From positions 1 to 22,900 of the forward strand of contig JAEZIH010000238.1 of NCBI GenBank assembly GCA_023416055.1: a stretch of DNA of 22,900 nt. Reading direction: 5' to 3'. Below the pieces are notes generated by a model. It made no database searches, was not told the DNA's origin, and saw nothing but the letters and a program-made list of their open reading frames with translations. This DNA is from Pseudomonadota bacterium (GTDB taxonomy: Bacteria; Pseudomonadota; Alphaproteobacteria; Caulobacterales; Caulobacteraceae). The first letter of the stretch is position 1; every line of letters starts with the position of its first letter. This document shows, in pieces, positions 17,504 to 22,900 of this stretch. The position numbers and the translations under genes are program-made.

Positions 17504-17764
17504 TCAGTCACGGTCCCGGTCGCGGCGCTGACGGGCCAGTTCGGCGCGGTTGCGGACGGCGCGGTCGCGGGCCGACATCGGCGTGCGTGCGGTGACCCCG
17601 GCGACCGGCACCCGCCGCTTCACCGTCGGCTTCAGCTTGCCGTAGCGCTGACGCGAATAGGCGCGCGCGCACTCCATGCAGTGGCGGTAGTTCCGCGCCG
17701 CATAGGAGGCGTGCCAGTTGCGGCCCTCCTGAAGGATGATCTCGCACTCGCGGCAGCGCTGCAT
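17504..17764 (-). CDS. zinc-ribbon-like mini-protein
   Basis: 86-residue basic protein. Two CxxC pairs, C4-C7 and C29-C32 (CRECE and HCMECARAYSRQRYGK), are spaced like the small zinc ribbons seen in phage and HNH-associated proteins. The C-terminal half is Arg-rich and disordered, ending in RDRDRD. No HNH catalytic motif follows, so nuclease activity is not supported. The ATG lies 3 bases after the DUF924 stop, so the two are probably one transcript. Nucleic-acid binding is a reasonable inference. Confidence 0.6.
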   Translation of the reverse strand: MQRCRECEIILQEGRNWHASYAARNYRHCMECARAYSRQRYGKLKPTVKRRVPVAGVTARTPMSARDRAVRNRAELARQRRDRDRD

Positions 17765-17767
17765 GGC

Positions 17768-18316
17768 TCAGCCCCGGAAGCCGTCCTGCTCAAGGAAGGC
17801 GGCTTCCTCGGCCGTGGTTTCTCGGCCAAGGGCGCGGTTGCGGTGGGGGAAGCGGCCGAAGCGTTCGACGATGGCGTGGTGGTGCTCGGCCCAGCGGTCG
17901 TCGTCCGGCCGCTCCATGGTCTGGAACAGGGCCAGCTGCCGGTCCTGCAGGGCCATGTCCTCGGCGTGCTGCAGCGGCAGGTAGAGGAAGCGCCGCAGGT
18001 CGTTCTTCAGCGCCCGGTCGAAGCCTGCGTCCAGGGCCCGGACGGCGAACATCCGCGCCAGCGCGTCGGTGGCGAAGGCGTGGCCCGTGTCCCGCCAGGC
18101 GTTGCGCGGGAACTGGTCCAGCAGGATCATCAGCGCCAGCACGCCCTCGGGGGCCTCGGCCCAGTGATCCAGCTCGCGCCGGGCGGCGGCGAAGTGGGCG
18201 GCCTCGAAGCGCTCGCGGAACAGGGCGTCGAAGGCGTCGTCCCGGGCGAACCACTTCGCGGGCCCGGCCTCTTTCCAGAAGGCGACGACGTCGGAAGGCG
18301 TTATGTCTGTGCTCAT
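17768..18316 (-). CDS. DUF924 family protein
   Basis: 182-residue cytoplasmic helical protein of the DUF924 family. Conserved blocks: VVAFWKEAGPAKWF, GVLALMILLDQFPRN, FLYLPLQHAEDMALQ and the end ERFGRFPHRNRALGRETTAEE. The fold is TPR-like and no activity is established to my knowledge. The ATG at 18316 begins the usual sequence; its 5' end overlaps by 14 bases the start of the oppositely oriented IlvC-like gene. The zinc-ribbon gene follows. Confidence 0.88.
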   Translation of the reverse strand: MSTDITPSDVVAFWKEAGPAKWFARDDAFDALFRERFEAAHFAAARRELDHWAEAPEGVLALMILLDQFPRNAWRDTGHAFATDALARMFAVRALDAGFDRALKNDLRRFLYLPLQHAEDMALQDRQLALFQTMERPDDDRWAEHHHAIVERFGRFPHRNRALGRETTAEEAAFLEQDGFRG

Positions 18317-19334
18317 GACCGGACACCTAAGCACGCCGCTCCCCGTCTTCCATGACCGCGACTGCGATCTGTCGATCATTCGCGGTCGGCGGGTCGCCGT
18401 CATCGGCTACGGCAGCCAGGGCCGCACCCACGCTCTCAACCTGCGCGACTCGGGGGTCGCGGACAGCGTGGGCGGCCTGACGGCCGACTCGGCCACGCGG
18501 GAGAAGGCGCGCGCGGACGGCTTCGAGGTGCGCACCGCCGGCGAGGCCGCAGCAGGCGCGGACGTGGTCGCTGTCATGGTCTCGGACGAGGCCCACCGCG
18601 ACCTGTGGCGGGACGAGCTGGAGCCGAACATCCGTCCGGGCGCCGCCCTGGTGTTCGCCCACGGCCTGTCGGTGCGCTTCGGCCTGGTGAAACCGCGGCC
18701 GGACCTGGACGTCATTCTCGCCTCGCCCAAGGGCATCGGGCCGCGCATCCGCGATCTCTATGTGGAAGGCGAGGGAGTCTTCGCCCTGTTCGGGGTGCAT
18801 CAGGACGCCACCGGCGGGGCCCACGCGCTCGGTCTGTCCTACGCCGCGGGCCTGGGCTGCGGGCGCAAGGGCATCCTCGAAACCACCTTCGCGGCCGAGT
18901 GCGAGAGCGACCTGTTCGGCGAACAGGTGGTGCTGTGCGGCGGGGTCGGCCAGTTGATCGACGCGGCGTTCAGCAAGCTGGTCGAGGCCGGCTATCCGCC
19001 CGAGGTGGCCTGGTTCGAATGCTTCTACGAGGTGAAGCTGGTCACCGACCTGATGTTCTCGATGGGAATCGCCGGCGCCTTCGGCCGCATCTCCAACACC
19101 GCCGAATACGGGGCCTATCTGACCGGCCCCCGCGTCATCGGGGAAGCTTCGAAGGCGGCCATGGACGAGGTTCTCGCCGAGGTGCGGTCGGGGGCCTTCG
19201 TGCAGCGGCTGATGGCGGATTATGATGCGGGCTCGCCCGATCTGACCGCGCGCCGCGCCGCCCTTGGCCGGCGGCCGATCGAGGCCGTCGGAGCCCATCT
19301 GGACAGGGTTGCACGCCGCGCATCCGAAGGTTGA
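18303..19334 (+). CDS. divergent ketol-acid reductoisomerase (IlvC) paralogue
   Basis: 343-residue protein of class I IlvC length and layout. Rossmann motif GYGSQG (35-40), FAHG with the conserved His (H120), metal ligands D203/E207 (DLFGEQ), E239/E243 (FECFYE) and S264 (ISNTAEYG) are all kept, so it is probably an active reductoisomerase. It departs from the norm in the cofactor loop (LTADSATREKA; canonical LRxGS), in GYGSQGRTH for GYGSQGHAH, and in SPKGIGPRIR for the usual PKGPGHxVR. No other branched-chain amino acid gene is nearby. The ATG at 18303 has GGAAGG upstream; ATG 18315 is possible. It may be a second, specialised copy. Confidence 0.8.
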   Translation: MSVLMTGHLSTPLPVFHDRDCDLSIIRGRRVAVIGYGSQGRTHALNLRDSGVADSVGGLTADSATREKARADGFEVRTAGEAAAGADVVAVMVSDEAHRDLWRDELEPNIRPGAALVFAHGLSVRFGLVKPRPDLDVILASPKGIGPRIRDLYVEGEGVFALFGVHQDATGGAHALGLSYAAGLGCGRKGILETTFAAECESDLFGEQVVLCGGVGQLIDAAFSKLVEAGYPPEVAWFECFYEVKLVTDLMFSMGIAGAFGRISNTAEYGAYLTGPRVIGEASKAAMDEVLAEVRSGAFVQRLMADYDAGSPDLTARRAALGRRPIEAVGAHLDRVARRASEG

Positions 19335-19385
19335 AGCCTTCTCGTCGTTTGCCTAGCCTCCCCGCCAGTCTCATTGGGGGGAACC

Positions 19386-20261
19386 ATGCACAGATCCATC
19401 GCCGTCCTGACGGCCGCCGCGCTCGTCGCCGCAGCCTCGCCCGTTCTCGCCCAGTCGGTGGAGCGGTCCACCTCGCGGTCGACGACCACCACGACACGTG
19501 ACGGCGACACCACCACGACGACGACCCGTACGACCACGGTCGGCGGCTCGGTCTCGGTCGACGCCGACGCTCTTGGCGAGGCGCTGATCGGGGCGTTGGG
19601 CGGCGGCTCGCGCGCGCCTGACTGGCGCCGCCGCGCCGAGCCGGCCCGGCCGCAGGACGTCTTCGGCGCATGGCAGGCCGACGACGGCGGGCGCGACGTG
19701 GGCGACTGCCGCCTCGTCTTCGGCGAGCGCGGCTTCCTCGGCGTTCGGGGTGTGGAGACGGAGAACTGCCCCTCGCGCCTCGCCCGGATCAGCAACTGGC
19801 GGGTCGATAACGGCGAGGTCGTGCTGTTCCGCGGGGCCGGCGACCAGAACGGGCCGCGCCTGTCGCTGGTCGAGGGCCGCCTGCTTGGAGACGGTCTGAC
19901 CCTGCGCCGGCCCGGCGACGAAGGCCCCGGCCCGATGGCCGAGGACGACCGAGGCGGCGGCTGGTCGGCCCGGCCGCGCGAGGACGCCTATGCAGGGACC
20001 TGGCGCCACGTGGAGACGACCAACACCGGCCAGCGGCGGGAGTGCAGCCTGCGCCTCACCACCGACCCGGCGTTCGGGGCCATGCGCGGTTCCGCCTCCG
20101 GCTGTTTCGAGGATCTGATGTTCGTGTCGCACTGGCGCGTCGAGGACCGCCAGGTGGTGCTCTACAAGGCCGGCGGCGGCACGGTCGCCATCCTGCGCGG
20201 CGCATCGAACCGCCTCACCGGGCGCACGCCGGACGGCGAGGAGATCGTTCTTTATCGGTGA
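19386..20261 (+). CDS. secreted protein with two AprI/Inh-like domains
   Basis: 291-residue protein: signal peptide (1-22), a Thr-rich stretch (about 28-52), then two similar beta domains. The second (about 205-291) reads like the Inh metalloprotease-inhibitor fold: AGTWRHVE, RRECSLRLT, GCFEDLMFVSHWRV and EEIVLYR. The first (about 95-180) follows the same order: VFGAWQADD, GDCRLVF, NCPSRLARISNWRV and GEVVLFRG. Each has two cysteines in matching places, as in the Inh disulfide. It could inhibit a secreted or periplasmic peptidase; no such metalloprotease is encoded here. GGGGGAA precedes the ATG. Confidence 0.72.
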   Translation: MHRSIAVLTAAALVAAASPVLAQSVERSTSRSTTTTTRDGDTTTTTTRTTTVGGSVSVDADALGEALIGALGGGSRAPDWRRRAEPARPQDVFGAWQADDGGRDVGDCRLVFGERGFLGVRGVETENCPSRLARISNWRVDNGEVVLFRGAGDQNGPRLSLVEGRLLGDGLTLRRPGDEGPGPMAEDDRGGGWSARPREDAYAGTWRHVETTNTGQRRECSLRLTTDPAFGAMRGSASGCFEDLMFVSHWRVEDRQVVLYKAGGGTVAILRGASNRLTGRTPDGEEIVLYR

Positions 20262-20270
20262 AACCGGCCC

Positions 20271-20299
20271 GGCGGCGGGCGGACATTCGTCTCGCCGCC
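20271..20299. terminator. inverted repeat between Inh-like gene and tRNA-Pro
   Basis: GGCGGCG and CGCCGCC form perfect 7-base arms around a 15-base loop, 9 bases after the Inh-like gene's stop and 25 bases past the tRNA-Pro 3' end. No T tract follows on either strand, so termination is uncertain. Confidence 0.3.
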
Positions 20300-20324
20300 G
20301 ATGCTTCAGGGCCTCGGGAAAGAA

Positions 20325-20401
20325 TGGTCGGAGTGGCAGGATTCGAACCTGCGACCCCTGCGTCCCGAACGCAGTGCTCTACCAGACTGAGCCACACTCC
20401 G
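20325..20401 (-). tRNA. tRNA-Pro (anticodon CGG)
   Basis: 77 bases including encoded CCA. Acceptor stem CGGAGTG/CACTCCG, D-arm with GGTAGAGC, anticodon stem CTGCG/CGCAG around loop TTCGGGA, T-arm GCAGG-TTCGAAT-CCTGC, discriminator A, then CCA. The anticodon CGG reads CCG, a frequent proline codon at this GC content. Confidence 0.97.
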
Positions 20402-20416
20402 ACTTGAGGAGCGGGC

Positions 20417-20444
20417 TTATAACGAGGGGGTTCGGGGGCCGCAA
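20417..20444 (-). promoter_or_regulatory. candidate promoter of tRNA-Pro
   Basis: TTGCGG (20444-20439) and TTATAA (20422-20417) with a 16-base spacer, 15 bases upstream of the mature tRNA 5' end on the minus strand. The rest of the gap to 20566 shows nothing clear. Confidence 0.4.
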
Positions 20445-20566
20445 GCGCGGAAAACGCATCTGCGAAAAATGTCTGCACGGTTCCCGCGGCGGCGGGATTC
20501 ACGAACCTTCGCCAAAGCGAAAAACCCCGCTTGCGTTGCTCGCGGCCTTGTCGTATCCGACCGCCT

Positions 20567-20584
20567 CCCCGCCGCAGGGCGGGG
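20567..20584. repeat. GC hairpin upstream of tRNA-Gln
   Basis: CCCCGCC-GCAG-GGCGGGG, a perfect 7-base stem with a 4-base loop ending 15 bases before the tRNA. It may be a leader-processing structure or a terminator on the minus strand; there is no T tract. Confidence 0.35.
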
Positions 20585-20599
20585 CTGCGCCGGACCTGC

Positions 20600-20673
20600 T
20601 GGGGAATGGTGTAATGGTAACACAGCGGTTTTTGGTACCGTCATTCTAGGTTCGAGTCCTAGTTCCCCAGCCA
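20600..20673 (+). tRNA. tRNA-Gln (anticodon TTG)
   Basis: 74 bases including encoded CCA. Acceptor stem TGGGGAA/TTCCCCA, D-arm GTGT-AATGGTA-ACAC, anticodon stem GCGGT/ACCGT with loop TTTTGGT, T-arm CTAGG-TTCGAGT-CCTAG, discriminator G, CCA. The anticodon TTG reads CAA and, by wobble, CAG. Confidence 0.97.
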
Positions 20674-20690
20674 TCCTCCTCTCGACATGA

Positions 20691-20728
20691 AACAGCCGGT
20701 CCGCCGCCCTCCCGGGCGCCTGGCTGTT
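20691..20728. terminator. candidate bidirectional terminator between tRNA-Gln and kinase-like gene
   Basis: AACAGCC and GGCTGTT form 7-base outer arms around a GC-rich interior. It lies 17 bases past the tRNA and 17 past the kinase-like stop on the other strand, where TTTC follows. Confidence 0.45.
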
Positions 20729-20745
20729 CGGCTGCGGCCAGGCTC

Positions 20746-21348
20746 TCAGTGGGCCTGCACGGGCTCCAGGGGGAGGCGGATGCGTACGCCGACGCCCGCC
20801 CCCGGCGCGGTCTCGATGCTCATCGAGCCGCCGAGATGTTCGACCAGACCGCTGACGAGGGCGAGACCTTCGCCGGGCGTGAGGGCTTCGGCCCCGACGC
20901 CCGAGTCGCGGACCACGAGACTGACGCCCCCCACGGCGCGCGAGAAGGCCACGGCGATGGAGCCGCGGCGGCCGTCGGGAAAGGCGTGGCGGCAGGCGTT
21001 GGCGATCAGTTCATGGGTGATGATCGCCAGGGGCAGCAGGTGGCTGTCCGGCAGCAGGGCCGACTGGCCGCGCACGTCAAGACGGACCGGGCGACCCTCG
21101 CAGGCGCGCGTCCAGAAGGCGGCGACGTCCTCGAGGTAGCCGGCGAAGTCGAGCGGGCCCTGCGTGCTCAGCCGGCGACCCAGCAGCTCGATCGCGGCGG
21201 CGACGTCGCTGAGCCAGGTGAGGTGCCGTATGCTCTCGGGATCAGTGACGCTGCGCAGGCGAATTCCGACGAGCGTCTGCAGCAGTTGGTAGCCCCCCAG
21301 CAACCGTCGCTGAAGCTCGCCAACGCCCTCTCCGGCCGCGGTCGCCAT
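20746..21348 (-). CDS. HisKA_2/HWE-like sensor kinase homologue lacking the phosphoacceptor His
   Basis: 200-residue protein with no sensor domain. The N-terminal two-helix region (about 10-60) aligns with HisKA_2, but where EIHHRVKNNLQ is expected it reads ELQRRLLGGYQLLQ: the phosphorylated His is Arg14 and the RVKN signature is gone. The ATPase part is complete: N-box HELIANACRHAF (112-123), DSGVG (148-152) and GEGLALV (159-165). It therefore could bind ATP but not autophosphorylate normally; a pseudokinase or regulator role is inferred. The ATG at 21348 has GGGGGG four bases upstream; longer frames run antisense to the next gene. It is divergent from a response regulator. Confidence 0.8.
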   Translation of the reverse strand: MATAAGEGVGELQRRLLGGYQLLQTLVGIRLRSVTDPESIRHLTWLSDVAAAIELLGRRLSTQGPLDFAGYLEDVAAFWTRACEGRPVRLDVRGQSALLPDSHLLPLAIITHELIANACRHAFPDGRRGSIAVAFSRAVGGVSLVVRDSGVGAEALTPGEGLALVSGLVEHLGGSMSIETAPGAGVGVRIRLPLEPVQAH

Positions 21349-21393
21349 TGTCCCCCCATACGCGAAAAAGCCCCGGGAATTCCTACTCCACAC

Positions 21394-21418
21394 AGAACCA
21401 AATAGCCAATCAGGCGTT
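21394..21418 (+). promoter_or_regulatory. candidate EcfG (general stress sigma) promoter of the response regulator
   Basis: AGAAC (21394-21398), a 16-base spacer and CGTT (21415-21418) match the alphaproteobacterial EcfG consensus GGAAC-N16/17-CGTT in 8 of 9 fixed bases. The predicted leader to the GTG at 21482 is roughly 57 bases. Confidence 0.5.
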
Positions 21419-21481
21419 TGTCGGTCCGCTATCGGACAGAGAAGTGGTAAACGGGTCTGGTTGCCGTTCGGGGGAGGTGTA

Positions 21482-21937
21482 GTGGCGGACCAGCCAGACC
21501 TGCGGGTTATCGTCGTCGAAGACCAGGCCCTGCTGGCCATGGAGCTCGAGCTGGTGCTCGGGGAGTGCGGCTGCGACGTGGTCGGCTGCGCCATGGATGA
21601 GGCCAGCGCCTTTGCGGTCGCGCGACGGGAGAAACCCGATCTGGCCCTGATCGACGTCAACCTGCTGGACGGCATGACGGGCCCGCGGATCGCCCAGACC
21701 CTGGTCGGCGAGCACGGCACGGCCGTGGTCTTTCTGACCGCCAATCCCGAGCAGATCCCCGAGGGATTCGCCGGCGCCCTTGGCGTGGTGTCCAAGCCGT
21801 TCGACGAACAGACGATCTGCGCCGTGGTCGACTTCGCCCGGCAGTTCATACACCACCGCAAGATCGGCGAACCGCCGCGGCGGTTCCGGCTGGCGCCATG
21901 GTTGGCCACGCCCCCGGACGACATCGCGCCGCACTGA
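21482..21937 (+). CDS. single-domain response regulator
   Basis: 151-residue receiver domain with no output domain. Acidic pair E13/D14, phosphoacceptor D58 in LALIDVNLLDG, switch T86 in VVFLTANPEQ and K105 in VSKPF are all present, so it should be phosphorylatable. The VFLTANPE and SKPF segments resemble PhyR-type and related alphaproteobacterial stress receivers. The GTG at 21482 is chosen for the GGGGAGG four bases upstream; an upstream TTG at 21461 lies before that site. It is divergent from the His-less kinase homologue (133-base gap). A C-terminal tail (about 120-151) is Pro/Arg-rich. Confidence 0.88.
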   Translation: MADQPDLRVIVVEDQALLAMELELVLGECGCDVVGCAMDEASAFAVARREKPDLALIDVNLLDGMTGPRIAQTLVGEHGTAVVFLTANPEQIPEGFAGALGVVSKPFDEQTICAVVDFARQFIHHRKIGEPPRRFRLAPWLATPPDDIAPH

Positions 21938-21943
21938 CCGGAG

Positions 21944-21969
21944 CCGGCGCGGCGCGACCTCGTCGCCGG
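21944..21969. terminator. weak inverted repeat between convergent genes
   Basis: CCGGCG and CGCCGG, 6-base arms around 14 bases, fill the 33-base gap between the response regulator stop and the outer-membrane-type gene's stop. There is no T tract. Confidence 0.25.
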
Positions 21970-21970
21970 G

Positions 21971-22900
21971 TCAGTCGATCTTCAGCCTGACAAAGACCAT
22001 GCCGCCGTCGGGATCGCCGCCGTAGGAGGGCTCCAGCGCGGCGGGGACGCGGTTCAGGCTGTACAGGGCGCCCACGCCCAGCCGGACATTCGAGGCCAGG
22101 CGCCAGTCGTGCACCGCGCCCAGCGACGCCTTGGAGACCCGGTGGACCTCGCCGTGGCCGCCGCCCGCGCCGGGCAGCAACTCATCCGTCCCGATCCGTT
22201 CGGCTCGGGCGAACAGGGTCCAGCGGTCGTCAGGACTGACGGCCGTCTCCAGCAGCCAGGCGTCCTTCGATTCGCCGTGGTCATTGGTCTTGCGGCCCCA
22301 GGCGGCGGTCGACGACCACCAGCCGTGCGCTCCGAGGCGGCGCGTGTGCAGGACGCTGGCCGACCATTTGCTCTCGTCCTCGTCGGGCTCGAGCTGTTCG
22401 GGCGCCGTCACCTCGGCGTAGGAGACCTGCAGCGACCACTCCGGCGTCGGGTTCCACGATCCCCGCACCGACCAGCTGTCCAGGTCCGGGCTCTCGATGT
22501 CCCAGCGATCCTCGTCCGGTTCGCGCCCCCGGAAGGACGAGGCCTCCAGCTTGAAACCATCGCGGGCCCAGCCCAGCGTGGCGACGCCGTAGACGATGTG
22601 GGTCGAGTCCAGCCAGTGATGGGTGATCGGCGCCTCGGGGCTGTCCATGGCGCTCATGCGATGCATGAAGGCCGGAGGACCGAAGGCCGGCTCGCCCGGC
22701 AGGCCAAGGTACAGATAGACGCTGTCGTGGTCGGATAGGCGGCGCGCGTAAGAGGCCGACAGCTCCATGAAGAGGTCATGCGGATGCTGCCGGTCGACGA
22801 GCGGGTTGACGCCGTCCGCGGTCTCTCCAGCCGCCAGCAGCAGGGGGAAGCCGTCCTCGCCCATCCACGGCTCGGGGCTGAGCATGGCGCGCAGGTTCAG
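21971..22900 (-). CDS. metal-resistance-associated outer-membrane-type protein (N-terminus cut by window edge)
   Basis: 310 codons are visible and the frame stays open to the right edge; residues before the Met at 22885 (LNLRA) show it is not the start. Recognisable blocks are LLLAAGETADGVNPLVDRQHP, followed by HDLFMELSASYARRL, YLYLGLPGEPAFGPPAFMHR, DSTHIVYGVATLGW and EASSFRGREPDEDRWD, then alternating beta strands and the end YSLNRVPAALEPSYG with a final aromatic-poor strand VFVRLKID. I associate this pattern with beta-rich proteins encoded beside copper/silver efflux genes, from memory; no metal gene is visible inside the window. An outer-membrane barrel is inferred from the strand pattern. 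Confidence 0.6.
   Translation of the reverse strand: MNLRAMLSPEPWMGEDGFPLLLAAGETADGVNPLVDRQHPHDLFMELSASYARRLSDHDSVYLYLGLPGEPAFGPPAFMHRMSAMDSPEAPITHHWLDSTHIVYGVATLGWARDGFKLEASSFRGREPDEDRWDIESPDLDSWSVRGSWNPTPEWSLQVSYAEVTAPEQLEPDEDESKWSASVLHTRRLGAHGWWSSTAAWGRKTNDHGESKDAWLLETAVSPDDRWTLFARAERIGTDELLPGAGGGHGEVHRVSKASLGAVHDWRLASNVRLGVGALYSLNRVPAALEPSYGGDPDGGMVFVRLKID

Noticed and set aside
21359..21383. Second EcfG-like promoter for the kinase-like gene (GGAAT-N16-CGTA, minus strand)
   Set aside because: It misses one base in each box and would put the transcript start only about four bases before the ATG.
21349..21924. N-terminal extension of the kinase-like gene to 392 residues
   Set aside because: The extra part runs antisense to the response regulator and crosses the intergenic promoter region; the ATG at 21348 has a purine-rich site and starts the conserved helices.

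Overview
The window is a 22.9 kb stretch of ordinary high-GC chromosome from an alphaproteobacterium, most likely of the Caulobacterales (Caulobacter/Brevundimonas type). This rests on a two-piece, circularly permuted tmRNA gene with a Caulobacter-like tag, an alphaproteobacterial SspB, DUF4169, a COG4321-type ribbon-helix-helix protein, candidate promoters resembling the Caulobacter housekeeping consensus, and a candidate EcfG-type stress promoter. The genus is inference. I see no prophage, IS element, integron, CRISPR array or defence island, and no stretch over 300 bases lacks a gene or RNA. Coding density is very high, with many genes overlapping or nearly touching.

Layout. 1-2010: UvrD/PcrA helicase, C-terminus cut by the left edge. 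2165-3101: three small membrane-protein genes (DUF4282 plus two related single-pass proteins). 3106-4101: SIMPL-domain protein and a ribbon-helix-helix protein, divergent from a Coq4-family gene (4205) and a DMT transporter (5051). 5989-6640: a 55-residue basic protein, DUF4169 and DUF2171. 6756-8180: fumarase C with its terminator and promoter. 8263-9224: a cyclophilin lipoprotein overlapping a RusA-type resolvase. 9221-10874: two tandem GFA-fold proteins and a secreted C13 (legumain-like) peptidase.

10937-12765 is a protein quality-control and translation block on the minus strand: miaA, then ssrA (tmRNA), then sspB. SspB delivers ssrA-tagged proteins to ClpXP, so tag-maker and tag-reader are neighbours. 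12851-13927 is an Mrp/ApbC P-loop protein that lacks the usual CxxC. 13924-16474 is a thymidylate/folate operon (thyA, MazG-like pyrophosphohydrolase, small secreted protein, folA, DUF1493). 16571-18316 holds a CsgG-like secreted protein, a zinc-ribbon mini-protein and DUF924. 18303-20261 holds a divergent IlvC paralogue and a secreted protein with two Inh-like domains. tRNA-Pro(CGG) and tRNA-Gln(TTG) follow. 20746-21937 is a divergent two-component pair: a HisKA_2-like ATPase without its phosphoacceptor histidine and a single-domain response regulator with an EcfG-like promoter. The window ends in a metal-resistance-associated outer-membrane-type protein cut by the right edge.

The points most worth a second look are the His-less kinase/stress-regulator pair, the ssrA-sspB linkage with a variant tag and a hairpin over the sspB ribosome-binding site, the divergent IlvC with a changed cofactor loop, the CxxC-less Mrp, the tandem inhibitor-domain protein, and a perfect palindrome against the -35 of the CsgG-like gene.
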